35,774 nucleotides of DNA from a virus: the IMG/VR virus record IMGVR_UViG_3300043425_000450, positions 1-35,774 of that record; one strand, 5' to 3'. The notes under the pieces were generated by a model. That model saw nothing but the letters and a program-made list of their open reading frames with translations. It made no database searches and was not told the DNA's origin. Positions 21,361 through 27,515 of the stretch are shown piece by piece (within the stretch, counting starts at the first letter, position 1; the number at the start of each line of letters is the position of its first letter). The position numbers were made by a program, and so were the translations under genes.

Positions 21361-21494
21361 GGCGTATGATCTAGGACTCGAACCTAGTGTATAAACGGCT
21401 TCGCCTCGGGTGATATCACTTCCCTAGCACTGTGTATATGTCGGCTTGCAACCTAATTCAACAGTGAAGTCTATACAGAATTCCTTCATCACAC
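21361..21494 (-). ncRNA. ~134-nt tRNA-like RNA
   Basis: GTGTGAT (21494-21488) pairs with ATCATAC (21370-21364), including a G3-U wobble. The adjacent T-arm CTAGG TTCGAGT CCTAG is canonical. Encoded GCC follows instead of CCA, then five T. The centre has CACTG/CAGTG, TGTATA/TATACA, a GTGATATCAC palindrome and GGC-GAA-GCC, but no tRNA anticodon arm. Confidence 0.5.
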
Positions 21495-21500
21495 ATAAAC

Positions 21501-21573
21501 TGGCTCGCGCGGGAGATCGAACCCGTGCTGCAAGATTGACAGTCTTGCGTACTTACCACTATACGAACAGACC
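21501..21573 (-). tRNA. tRNA-Asp-like (GTC) with mismatched acceptor stem
   Basis: The 5' two-thirds is canonical tRNA-Asp: GGTCTGTTCGTATAGTGG, anticodon loop CTGTCAA on CAAGA/TCTTG. The 3' strand is CGCGAGC, which pairs poorly with GGTCTGT (wobbles plus a C-A), and the T-loop has an extra base. Functional status is uncertain; it may be a decayed or recombinant tRNA. Confidence 0.65.
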
Positions 21574-21583
21574 AAAAAGGTTG

Positions 21584-21681
21584 CGCGTCAGTTGGATTCG
21601 AACCAACGTTTCACTGGCAATTCTTGCCATACGATTTTACTCGTGCAAGCCCTTGCGTACTGACCACTATACTATGACGCA
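21584..21681 (-). ncRNA. ~98-nt tRNA-like RNA with three central hairpins
   Basis: TGCGTCA/TGACGCG acceptor, D-arm GTAT/GTAC and T-arm GTTGG TTCGAAT CCAAC look like tRNA. Between them lie GCAA/TTGC, ACGA/TCGT and GGCAA/TTGCC hairpins instead of one anticodon arm. No CCA is encoded. A tRNA-Leu-type relic with an insertion is one alternative. Confidence 0.5.
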
Positions 21682-21689
21682 CATAAAAT

Positions 21690-21764
21690 TGGTGGACCGT
21701 GAGAGAATCGAACTCTCAACTCCGCGATGCAAACGCGGCGTGTTCCCATTAGCACTAACAGCCC
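21690..21764 (-). tRNA. tRNA-Ala (TGC), copy 1
   Basis: GGGCTGT/ACGGTCC acceptor with the G3-U70 alanine identity pair, A discriminator and CCA; anticodon loop TTTGCAT on CCGCG/CGCGG; T-arm GAGAG TTCGATT CTCTC. Confidence 0.93.
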
Positions 21765-21772
21765 GAAAAGGT

Positions 21773-21840
21773 GCAGGGCTTCCACCTGCTGCTAATCAAA
21801 CCTTGCGGTGATTAATCTGCCGCCTCTTTTTATTCAGCGG
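21773..21840 (-). ncRNA. Short hairpin cluster between the two tRNA-Ala genes
   Basis: Three adjacent hairpins: GCAGG (7-nt loop) CCTGC at 21773-21789, TAATC..ACC TTGC GGT GATTA at 21793-21814, CCGC..GCGG at 21820-21840. No coding frame or tRNA fold is seen. Confidence 0.4.
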
Positions 21841-21847
21841 ACTTAAT

Positions 21848-21922
21848 TGGTGGACCGTGAGAGAATTGAACTCTCAACTCCGCGCTGCAAACGCGGCGTG
21901 TTGCCATTAGCACTAACAGGCC
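21848..21922 (-). tRNA. tRNA-Ala (TGC), copy 2, lacking G3-U70
   Basis: Nearly identical to copy 1. The 5' strand is GGCCTGT, so position 3 is C opposite the unchanged U70. The T-loop reads TTCAATT and loop position 38 is G. CCA is kept. Loss of the alanyl identity pair makes function doubtful. Confidence 0.85.
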
Positions 21923-21930
21923 CAAATAGT

Positions 21931-22009
21931 TGAAGCACAGTGGACTCGAACCACTAAAGCGATACCTCGGAGGGTTTCAGCACACCTATGCAGTCTCACG
22001 CGGTGCTTC
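21931..22009 (-). ncRNA. tRNA-like RNA with canonical acceptor and T-arm
   Basis: GAAGCAC/GTGCTTC is a perfect 7-bp acceptor with A discriminator; T-arm AGTGG TTCGAGT CCACT; length 79 nt plus CCA to be added. I could not fold a D-arm and anticodon arm with a U33-type loop from the central 45 nt. Confidence 0.55.
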
Positions 22010-22020
22010 ATAAAAGCGGT

Positions 22021-22095
22021 GTCCACTCTGTTGTTTCAGATAGGTGCGGGTCAGATCCCGTACTGTGACAACCCGTTTTAGGGATTGCTGTGGAC
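22021..22095 (-). ncRNA. 75-nt four-way-junction RNA
   Basis: Closing stem GTCCAC/GTGGAC (22021-22026, 22090-22095). Inner hairpins are TCTG/CAGA (6-nt loop), GTGCGGG/CCCGTAC (6-nt loop) and CAACCC/GGG-TTG (6-nt loop). The size and cloverleaf topology match tRNA, but no tRNA loop motif is present. Strand is uncertain. Confidence 0.5.
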
Positions 22096-22100
22096 TTAAA

Positions 22101-22500
22101 AGGTGTGGGCTAATATATTTGCCGATATCAACAAATATATTTGTATTTCGACATAATCCCCACCCAACTATGTCATAGACTGTTTACCATTCCACTCATC
22201 TACAAACAGACAAACTCAATGAGTGTTACTAACGGTGCTATGTCCAACCTTGCAAGTAGGACTCTGGCTGCGGTTTGAGAGGCTTGTTTCCTAGGATACA
22301 GAGGCACTTCCCGCCACACCGTAAAGCGACGGTGTGCATATTAATTGAGGTGCCCCAGTTTCTCAGCCGCGCACCATGAACAGTCACTACTGTTGCTATA
22401 TTGGCTGGCATGGCTGGATTCGAACCAGCGACCAGACGATTAACAGTCGTCGGCTCTACCTCTGAGCTACACGCCAAAATCTTCGTGCCTTGCCCCACCT
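22101..22500 (-). ncRNA. ~400-nt RNA domain enclosing tRNA-Asn, with pseudoknot
   Basis: AGGTGGGGC (22500-22492) can pair with GCCCACACCT (22110-22101) with one bulge, closing the domain. Inside are a 10-bp stem AATATATTTG/CAAATATATT, and CATAG/CTATG around an H-type pseudoknot (CTGTTT/AAACAG at 22180/22204 interleaved with CACTCA/TGAGTG at 22193/22220). GGCACTTC/GAGGTGCC encloses the 8-bp CACACCGT/ACGGTGTG, and AACAGT/ACTGTT follows. tRNA-Asn is embedded at 22402-22476. This resembles giant phage RNAs with nested tRNAs. Confidence 0.6.
22402..22476 (-). tRNA. tRNA-Asn (GTT)
   Basis: TGGCGTG/CATGCCA acceptor, discriminator G, CCA; anticodon loop CTGTTAA on GACGA/TCGTC; T-arm GCTGG TTCGAAT CCAGC. 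It lies inside the large RNA domain. Confidence 0.95.
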
Positions 22501-22705
22501 AATACGCAACGCACAGTGGCAACCAATCTAGTCGCCTTACCTAGTAAATAAGAGCGCACTTTTCATCGTGATGGGGAACCCACCAAATTACGACTCGGGA
22601 CAGGAAGTCCTACCGTGTAAAGCTCACGGGAGTGGCGCAGCACTCAGAATACATGACGAATTGTAAAACAACCGAGAGCCGCGAGGGGCTTCGTATCAAC
22701 TCAAC
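22501..22705 (-). ncRNA. 5' hairpin array of the long RNA transcript
   Basis: Directly downstream of the promoter at 22712-22740 come four successive hairpins: CGA-AGCC/GGCTTCG (22673-22693), GAGTG GCGCAG CACTC (22630-22645), CCGTG TAAAGCT CACGG (22613-22629), GGAC AGGAA GTCC (22598-22610). No coding frame. It is likely the 5' portion of the same RNA as the adjoining domain. Confidence 0.5.
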
Positions 22706-22711
22706 ATAATC

Positions 22712-22740
22712 ATTATAGGCTATGCGAGTCGAAAAGTAAA
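22712..22740 (-). promoter_or_regulatory. Early-cassette promoter driving the RNA array
   Basis: TTTACT (22740-22735), 17 bp, TATAAT (22717-22712), preceded by GCAAGTGGTTGATTTTATTA, the cassette element. Unlike other copies, no coding leader follows; transcription starts the structured RNA. Confidence 0.75.
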
Positions 22741-22801
22741 GCGAAAATTATCTAATAAAATCAACCACTTGCAATCAGCAAACTATATAGGCAAAACTAC
22801 A

Positions 22802-22966
22802 TCAATTTGCGCCACATTCATCAATCATTGTAACTGAACCTCGGCCAAAAGTCAACTGCTTCGCAAATCGCTCAGCCAGAGACTTGTTCTCGGCAGTTAC
22901 AGTAGCAAACTTGGTAGCCTGCTTACCTTCACGTGTACGATATTCGACAACTACAAAATATTTCAC
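22802..22966 (-). CDS. 54-residue small protein, unknown
   Basis: Direct translation from a GTG gives MKYFVVVEYRTREGKQATKF, then ATVTAENKSLAERFAKQL and SVTMIDECGAN. A strand-helix-strand pattern suggests a compact alpha/beta domain. It overlaps the upstream gene's stop by 4 nt (GTGA). The family is not recognised. Confidence 0.65.
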   Translation of the reverse strand: MKYFVVVEYRTREGKQATKFATVTAENKSLAERFAKQLTFGRGSVTMIDECGAN

Positions 22967-23202
22967 TTCGCAATCCTCCGAATGTCAATGTTGCTGTTAA
23001 CGCAACGACCCTCGAGACTCATCTTCCGTTGATATATAGGGTCGCAATCCCTACAAATAAACTGACGAACGGGAACAGTATTCGATTCCATCTCGAGCCG
23101 CACCCAATCAGTATACTGCTTTTTGCTCTCAAAGCAAAGCGGAAACTCGCGCCCTCGCATGGATTCGGCATGATTATTAATGGCTTCTTGCAAACACTTC
23201 AC
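22963..23202 (-). CDS. Small Cys-containing protein, unknown
   Basis: The 79-residue protein starts at a GTG at 23202 after GGAGG (MKCLQEAINNHAESMRGREF). It carries RQFICRDCDPIYQRKM and EGRCVNSN, so C-x2-C plus a later Cys could bind a metal. Its ends overlap both neighbours by 4 nt. Probably cytosolic; no family recognised. Confidence 0.65.
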   Translation of the reverse strand: MKCLQEAINNHAESMRGREFPLCFESKKQYTDWVRLEMESNTVPVRQFICRDCDPIYQRKMSLEGRCVNSNIDIRRIAK

Positions 23203-23345
23203 AGGTCATTCCTCCAATCACGATTCGCCTTCGGGCGATTGTAACGCTTCACCAACGGAACCACTCGCATACGGAACTGCGGCGTCCGTACTGCCTTGGC
23301 CACAGGATTCTTCCTGGCGGCTCGTAAAACTGCAAACTCATTCAT
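23199..23345 (-). CDS. 48-residue basic phage protein
   Basis: Direct translation gives MNEFAVLRAARKNPVAKAVR, then TPQFRMRVVPLVKRYNRPKA. The PQF-R-RVV...KKYNR pattern recurs in tiny basic proteins of T4-like phages. Strongly basic, so it may bind nucleic acid. It overlaps both neighbours by 4 nt. Confidence 0.7.
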   Translation of the reverse strand: MNEFAVLRAARKNPVAKAVRTPQFRMRVVPLVKRYNRPKANRDWRNDL

Positions 23346-23509
23346 GAGTAGGTCTCCAATGCAACCTTCACCATAAGCTCTTCGACTTCCTCATATTGCC
23401 AGTCCTTACAGTGCAAGTCCTCGATCGGAAGGTAGGCGACCACAAATCCGTCCTGACGGATTTCTTCAACCAGCCGCGCAATCTCATTATACCGTTCAGC
23501 AGAAACCAT
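23342..23509 (-). CDS. Small helical protein, unknown
   Basis: The 55-residue protein starts MVSAERYNEIARLVEEIRQD and ends VEELMVKVALETYS. The ATG at 23509 follows GGAGAGGA; a longer frame through the upstream gene is a shadow. Acidic and mainly helical; no family recognised. Confidence 0.6.
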   Translation of the reverse strand: MVSAERYNEIARLVEEIRQDGFVVAYLPIEDLHCKDWQYEEVEELMVKVALETYS

Positions 23510-23510
23510 T

Positions 23511-23810
23511 TTAGTAATCCTCTCCATAATAACCATAATCTTCGTCAGTACCCCAGCCAGCGGAAGACAGGGCCGAAGCCGCGTCCCCGTCCATGCTTTC
23601 GTCAATTTCGCCTTCGGGCACATACTCGTCAGATTCCTGACCCGACCCCTGGTCCTCAGCGCAGAACTGGTAGTTCTCGATGATGTAGTCAACCATAATC
23701 AGATCAAGTCCCGTAATCTGAGCGATCTCGGTTTCCTTGATACCATCGACGTGGAACATTTCGAGAACCTCGTCGATATGGTCGATCATCTGTTCTTTGT
23801 AATAACCCAT
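23511..23810 (-). CDS. HTH-like N-terminal, acidic C-terminal protein
   Basis: In the 99-residue protein, residues 20-46 (DGIKETEIAQITGLDLIMVD) read as a sigma-type helix-turn-helix. The C-terminal half is very acidic and Gly/Asp/Tyr rich (DEYVPEGEIDESMDGD, GTDEDYGYYGEDY). It could be a small transcription or anti-host regulator (inference). The ATG at 23810 is supported by gene spacing. Confidence 0.6.
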   Translation of the reverse strand: MGYYKEQMIDHIDEVLEMFHVDGIKETEIAQITGLDLIMVDYIIENYQFCAEDQGSGQESDEYVPEGEIDESMDGDAASALSSAGWGTDEDYGYYGEDY

Positions 23811-23812
23811 AA

Positions 23813-23995
23813 TTAAGCAACCTTCCTATCAAACTTTTCAGTAACCAGAGACTGGGCCAGAAACGTATCGGCGAGATCGGCGAGCATCAGCGAGATATTA
23901 CGCATATCCTCGGCGCTCAAATCCTGCGACTCGTACGACAGCATATACGCCAGATTCGAGAGAGACTCAGACGCTCGGTACATCACATCGTTCAT
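23813..23995 (-). CDS. Small helical protein, unknown
   Basis: The 60-residue protein starts MNDVMYRASESLSNLAYMLS; a second ATG two codons upstream is closer to AAGGA. Amphipathic helices throughout (AEDMRNISLMLADLADTFLA). No family recognised; part of the early operon from the 24.4-kb cassette. Confidence 0.6.
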   Translation of the reverse strand: MNDVMYRASESLSNLAYMLSYESQDLSAEDMRNISLMLADLADTFLAQSLVTEKFDRKVA

Positions 23996-24005
23996 ATTCA
24001 TTTCC

Positions 24006-24344
24006 TTAAGAATACTTGTTCCAGATTTCGAAATCCACGATTGCCTTCACCTTCATCCGAAACCGAAACTCTTCCCAGTTCTTCAGATACTCGGCGTCAT
24101 TCGCCAGCGCCTCAGCATGCAGCTGCTCATACTTGGCGTGCGCGGACTTGTCGTGGGCTTGGCATTCCCAGTGATTGTACGAACCATCCATATACTTGGC
24201 CTGAGCGCCGAAGCTGCTATACTTCACAAGATCATCAAAGTATCCATTCGCGTTGTGCTCGGCGAAATACTTTTTCGCAGCGGCTTCGCCATTCTTCTTG
24301 GCGCCATCAATATCGGACGGGCGACGATTTACCTTCTTGCTCAT
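24006..24344 (-). CDS. Early-region protein, unknown
   Basis: The 112-residue protein starts MSKKVNRRPSDIDGAKKNGE. The real ATG follows the cassette leader AAGGAAGCAAAA; the ATGATG further upstream lies at the expected transcription start. Rich in Lys, Ala, Tyr and Trp (NHWECQAHDKSAHAKYEQLH). No domain recognised; its position behind its own cassette suggests early expression. Confidence 0.6.
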   Translation of the reverse strand: MSKKVNRRPSDIDGAKKNGEAAAKKYFAEHNANGYFDDLVKYSSFGAQAKYMDGSYNHWECQAHDKSAHAKYEQLHAEALANDAEYLKNWEEFRFRMKVKAIVDFEIWNKYS

Positions 24345-24371
24345 TTTTGCTTCCTTATTCATCATAGTACC

Positions 24372-24399
24372 ATTATACCTGAAACGTCCCGAAAGTAAA
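24372..24399 (-). promoter_or_regulatory. Early-cassette promoter
   Basis: TTTACT (24399-24394), 16 bp, TATAAT (24377-24372) on the minus strand, with the 23-bp element GTAAGTTATTGATTCTGTTA upstream overlapping the previous gene's stop. Confidence 0.78.
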
Positions 24400-24427
24400 T
24401 CGCCGAAACTCTAACAGAATCAATAAC

Positions 24428-24775
24428 TTACACAAGGCCCATCTGGGCGTTCAGCTCGGCGACCTGGGCGTCGCTATACACCACAACCGAACCGTTCTTC
24501 TTGGAACGGCTCTTGACGATCGCAGCCTCGAGACGCAGGCGCATCTTTTCGATACGAGCCTGCTGCTTCATGTCGCGCTCGATCTGGCGCTGGATGCGCA
24601 GAGCGTTGCGCTGGGCGCGCTTCTCGTCGCGGAGACGCTTGGCGTCCTCGCGGACAACCCGAGCGATGAAACGCTCGGTGCGGAGCGTATCGCGCAGCTG
24701 CTTGTTCTGCTGCTGGAGAGCGCGGATGGTGGCGGTATTGGCCTTGACGGTCTCGCGCATTTGGCGAAGGTTCAT
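24428..24775 (-). CDS. Basic coiled-coil protein
   Basis: The 115-residue protein starts MNLRQMRETVKANTATIRAL. About 70 residues of continuous charged heptads, rich in Arg and Gln, follow, then SRSKKNGSVVVYSDAQVAEL. Strongly basic; it could bind nucleic acid or a host complex. The start follows the AAGGAGC-like leader of the cassette at 24.8 kb. Confidence 0.6.
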   Translation of the reverse strand: MNLRQMRETVKANTATIRALQQQNKQLRDTLRTERFIARVVREDAKRLRDEKRAQRNALRIQRQIERDMKQQARIEKMRLRLEAAIVKSRSKKNGSVVVYSDAQVAELNAQMGLV

Positions 24776-24802
24776 ATTTGCTTCTTTATTCATCATAGAC
24801 TC

Positions 24803-24830
24803 AGTATACTTGATTCTTGGTAAAAGTAAA
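24803..24830 (-). promoter_or_regulatory. Early-cassette promoter
   Basis: TTTACT (24830-24825), 16 bp, TATACT (24808-24803), with the cassette element overlapping the upstream stop codon. Confidence 0.75.
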
Positions 24831-24850
24831 TCGGTGAAACTTTAATAGAA

Positions 24851-25051
24851 TCAACGACTTGCGTCGAGAGCCGCTTTTTCGGCCTTGAACGCTGCGATGG
24901 CCTCGAGCAGCTTCTCAGTCTCGGCGGGAAATTCCTCTACCATAATCTGCACCATGCCCTGGAGCCGAATGGGTGAAAGGTCCGTGATCTTGTAGGCAGT
25001 GTGCGCGGAAACGAGATAATCTGTCTTGCGCATTTTGTGGAGTTTAATCAT
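24851..25051 (-). CDS. Small helical protein, unknown
   Basis: The 66-residue protein starts MIKLHKMRKTDYLVSAHTAY, then GMVQIMVEEFPAETEKLLEA and AFKAEKAALDASR. The start at 25051 overlaps the stop region of the membrane micro-protein; a longer frame has no better support. Helical and charged, no family recognised. Confidence 0.55.
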   Translation of the reverse strand: MIKLHKMRKTDYLVSAHTAYKITDLSPIRLQGMVQIMVEEFPAETEKLLEAIAAFKAEKAALDASR

Positions 25052-25052
25052 A

Positions 25053-25154
25053 TTACAGGCTCGCAATAGTAAAGACAATAACAAGGCCAATGGCCCAACC
25101 GATTACAGCACACACCGCGAAATCCAGGCGGTCGATAATTTCGTTAAACTTCAT
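25053..25154 (-). CDS. 33-residue membrane micro-protein
   Basis: Direct translation gives MKFNEIIDRLDFAVCAVIGW, then AIGLVIVFTIASL. One membrane helix spans about residues 13-32. It starts at the ATGATG that coincides with the cassette's predicted transcription start, so it may be translated from a nearly leaderless message. A TAA then an overlapping next gene follow. Confidence 0.6.
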   Translation of the reverse strand: MKFNEIIDRLDFAVCAVIGWAIGLVIVFTIASL

Positions 25155-25163
25155 CATAGACTC

Positions 25164-25191
25164 AGTATACCTGCACAGACCAAAACCGCAA
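25164..25191 (-). promoter_or_regulatory. Early-cassette promoter
   Basis: TTGCGG (25191-25186), 16 bp, TATACT (25169-25164), directly after the U-tract of the large terminator at 25197. Confidence 0.7.
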
Positions 25192-25196
25192 TGGTG

Positions 25197-25251
25197 AAAA
25201 CTCTAACAAAATCAATGACTTGCGCAAGTTACTGATTCTATTAGAGTTTTT
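25197..25251. terminator. Large bidirectional terminator / inverted 23-bp elements
   Basis: Two face-to-face cassette elements around CTTGCGCAAG make a ~24-bp imperfect stem with A/T runs at the ends, the same design as at 7644-7700. Confidence 0.8.
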
Positions 25252-25392
25252 CTGGGGAGGCTAAAGCTGGGCGCTGAGACGGCCCAGTGGGCGTGCTAGG
25301 GGACAGGATTTGCGACTAACGCACGCAAGTCATTGATTTTATTGGAAAACGTCCCTGGAAGGATCCTGTGCAAGTCCTTGATTTTATTAGGG
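25223..25392. repeat. Dispersed ~170-bp intergenic repeat, copy 2
   Basis: Homologous to 7673-7843: three rightward elements and the shared blocks TTTGCGACTAACG, ACGCAAGTCATTGATTTTAT and CCTGGAAGGA. The right end overlaps the stop codon of the His-rich protein gene. A TTGCG/CGCAA hairpin is kept in both copies. Confidence 0.75.
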
Positions 25393-25743
25393 ACCTGGCC
25401 TATTGTAGCAGGTACGGGTCTCTGTACGCTGGCCAGCCCGATCATAGGTCACCTCAACGTAGCACTCACGAACTGGGCGAGGCGGGGCAGCTTGGGGAGG
25501 CGGCGAATACTCAACCGCAGGTTCACGACGGCGATTGGCTTCATTGAGTAGAATACCGCCAACAACACCAATTGCTACACCCTGCCAGAGCCGATCGCGA
25601 TTACGATGCTGATGGTGGTTGTAATGTGGTTGGGCTGGTACATAAACTGGATACGGATATCCATGACCATGATGGTGCGGTGGGCCAGCAAACGCAGCTG
25701 CCGACATACTCAACAGTACAGCAGCGATAATTGTCTTCTTCAT
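25387..25743 (-). CDS. Secreted His-rich protein with hydrophobic segment
   Basis: The 118-residue protein has a signal peptide (MKKTIIAAVLLSMSAAAFAG) followed by a His/Pro/Tyr-rich region (PPHHHGHGYPYP, HYNHHQHRNRD, residues 21-49). A Gly-rich hydrophobic stretch, GVAIGVVGGILLNE, resembles glycine-zipper segments. A Pro-rich region and a C-terminal YVEVTYDRAGQRTETRTCYN end it. Similar small periplasmic proteins occur in bacterial genomes; metal binding is possible. The ATG overlaps the ligase stop (ATGA). Confidence 0.7.
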   Translation of the reverse strand: MKKTIIAAVLLSMSAAAFAGPPHHHGHGYPYPVYVPAQPHYNHHQHRNRDRLWQGVAIGVVGGILLNEANRRREPAVEYSPPPQAAPPRPVRECYVEVTYDRAGQRTETRTCYNRPGP

Positions 25744-27074
25744 TTGATATCCTTTGAAGCATCAGCCTCAGACTTGTCTTCGCGAATCTCCAGGAACACT
25801 GGCAGGAACAGAGAGTCTTCTCCCTTCTTGTTCGAGATCCTGGCGTTGTATTTGATCGCGACAATTTTATTTAGCACATCGACGGGTTTGAGCGTAGAGC
25901 GCATGTCATCAGTCAGACCCGTACCGACAGCCACGTTGACCTTGGCGTCTGACGAACGCAGAACCAATGCACCCAGCTTGCCAACATTCTTACCAGTGCC
26001 TTCTTCCCAGCCAACGCAAACCAGATCGCATTCCAGTTCACCCTTGAACTTGATCTGGTTCTTGCTGCGCTTGTCTTCCCAGATACCATCGCGAGACTTC
26101 AGAAGGATGCCTTCCTGGCCATTCGAGTGATAAAGTTGGAACAGATTCTTGGCTTCGTCTAGGCTATTCACGATAGTCGTCTCGATGACGGAAACCAGCC
26201 CAGACCTATTGGTGCGCTCAGGCACATTGTCCACTGCAGTCACCAGCGTGGCCAGGCGAGTTTCGTAGTCGACGGGACACTTACCCTGACGGAAGTACAC
26301 CAGAGGGATTACATCCCAGAGCGTAGCACGAATCTGCTTACACTCAGCTTCAGTAATCGTGCCCTTCACAGCCTTGTTGAGAATACCGTTACCAGTCTTG
26401 CGATCCAGCAACTGCTCGTCATCACCAACAACAGTCAGTTCGCCATCGAACACAACCTGAGCCATGCCGATGTTCTTGGCCATGGCCAGAAAGCAATCAT
26501 CCAGCAGCCAGTTATCAATGGCGACTTCCTTACCGTTACGAGAACGATATTCTACGGACTTGGTGTGAGCGTCAACAATAGCGTTGAACCGCATACCGTC
26601 CATCTTCAGCTGTACGATAGCAGGGAACTGAATCTTATTGATCAGCTTCTCCTCATAGGCAGAGGCGAGCATACAGGGATACTCATGAATCAGGTCAGGC
26701 CAAATCTTATTGGCCGTAGATGACTGAACGCCACAGTCTAGGTCTTTCTGAATGATTCGCTCGATAACCTTTGCGTCAGCCTCAACCAGTGAGGACAACA
26801 GTTTAGTCAGATGGTCGATGGCAGCATTACCAGTAACCTGCCTAGACGACAGTGTATACAGGCTATCCATTACTGACTGCAGACTATCAGCCTGATTCTT
26901 CTTCGCTGGAGTGTACGCAGGAATCTTACGTTGATAGAATTGAGTGTAGGGATCAAGAGCAAGGAAAATAACCTGCTTCAGAACCTCATTACTCTTGTTC
27001 TTCTCGAGGATGGCTTCCTTGGCCAGCCGCGAGTTAGTACTCTTCAGTTCAACAAAGATTGATTCAATATTCAT
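25740..27074 (-). CDS. ATP-dependent DNA ligase (T4 gp30-like)
   Basis: The 444-residue protein has an N-terminal helical domain. Ligase motif I is QLKMDGMRFNA near residue 155 (adenylated Lys in KMDG), motif III FDGELTVV near 211, IV QEGILLKSRDGIWEDK near 325, and V NQIKFKGELECDLV near 343. An OB-like C-terminus carries KIVAIKYNARISNKKGEDSLFLP. Length and motifs match T4-type phage ligases that seal nicks in replication and repair. It is driven by a perfect-spacing promoter just upstream. Confidence 0.93.
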   Translation of the reverse strand: MNIESIFVELKSTNSRLAKEAILEKNKSNEVLKQVIFLALDPYTQFYQRKIPAYTPAKKNQADSLQSVMDSLYTLSSRQVTGNAAIDHLTKLLSSLVEADAKVIERIIQKDLDCGVQSSTANKIWPDLIHEYPCMLASAYEEKLINKIQFPAIVQLKMDGMRFNAIVDAHTKSVEYRSRNGKEVAIDNWLLDDCFLAMAKNIGMAQVVFDGELTVVGDDEQLLDRKTGNGILNKAVKGTITEAECKQIRATLWDVIPLVYFRQGKCPVDYETRLATLVTAVDNVPERTNRSGLVSVIETTIVNSLDEAKNLFQLYHSNGQEGILLKSRDGIWEDKRSKNQIKFKGELECDLVCVGWEEGTGKNVGKLGALVLRSSDAKVNVAVGTGLTDDMRSTLKPVDVLNKIVAIKYNARISNKKGEDSLFLPVFLEIREDKSEADASKDIK

Positions 27075-27105
27075 GTATTATCACTTATCATTAACGACAT
27101 AGTCT

Positions 27106-27134
27106 ATTCTATAGGAAAGCAAGTGAAATGTCAA
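27106..27134 (-). promoter_or_regulatory. Sigma70-type promoter of the ligase gene
   Basis: TTGACA (27134-27129), 17 bp, TAGAAT (27111-27106) on the minus strand, about 30 bp before the ATG. The -35 box lies at the 3' end of the upstream gene. Confidence 0.8.
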
Positions 27135-27514
27135 TCGGATTTAGGATTCATTTCGCGAAATCCCAGTTCATCTCGATGATGATCGCAAAGAGTCTTAATC
27201 CAATAACCAGTCGTAACAACTTTGCCTGGTGAACCGCAATCTTCGCATATACGAAAGCTGAGTTTCTCGGCGAGGCCGATCATAGCATCGACTTCATTAT
27301 CACTGTAATTGGTATAGAAGCGAAGTCCTGCGAACTTCTCTTTGATCTGAGTCGCCATGATCCTTTCGCCATTTTCGTCAAATGCACGTTTGTCGATTGA
27401 CTGACACAGTGTGTCAATTAGATCATACCAACCATCATCACACTCAAAATGAGTAATATTCTGCAGCAGGACTGGGTGTCTCGCCTTTAGCGTATCTGCT
27501 AATTCATTTCGCAT
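27131..27514 (-). CDS. Treble-clef-type zinc protein, unknown
   Basis: The 127-residue protein starts MRNELADTLKARHPVLLQNI. The C-terminal FRICEDCGSPGKVVTTGYWI, KTLCDHHRDE gives CxxC plus CxxH ligands, as in small treble-clef domains common in phage and bacterial hypotheticals. The central KEKFAGLRFYTN block recurs in the same family. Start ATG at 27514, after GGGAG. Confidence 0.75.
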   Translation of the reverse strand: MRNELADTLKARHPVLLQNITHFECDDGWYDLIDTLCQSIDKRAFDENGERIMATQIKEKFAGLRFYTNYSDNEVDAMIGLAEKLSFRICEDCGSPGKVVTTGYWIKTLCDHHRDELGFREMNPKSD

Positions 27515-27515
27515 A

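Noticed and set aside
22238-22498. Leftward 86-codon frame across tRNA-Asn
   Set aside because: It reads through the full tRNA and several perfect hairpins; composition is typical of a tRNA shadow.
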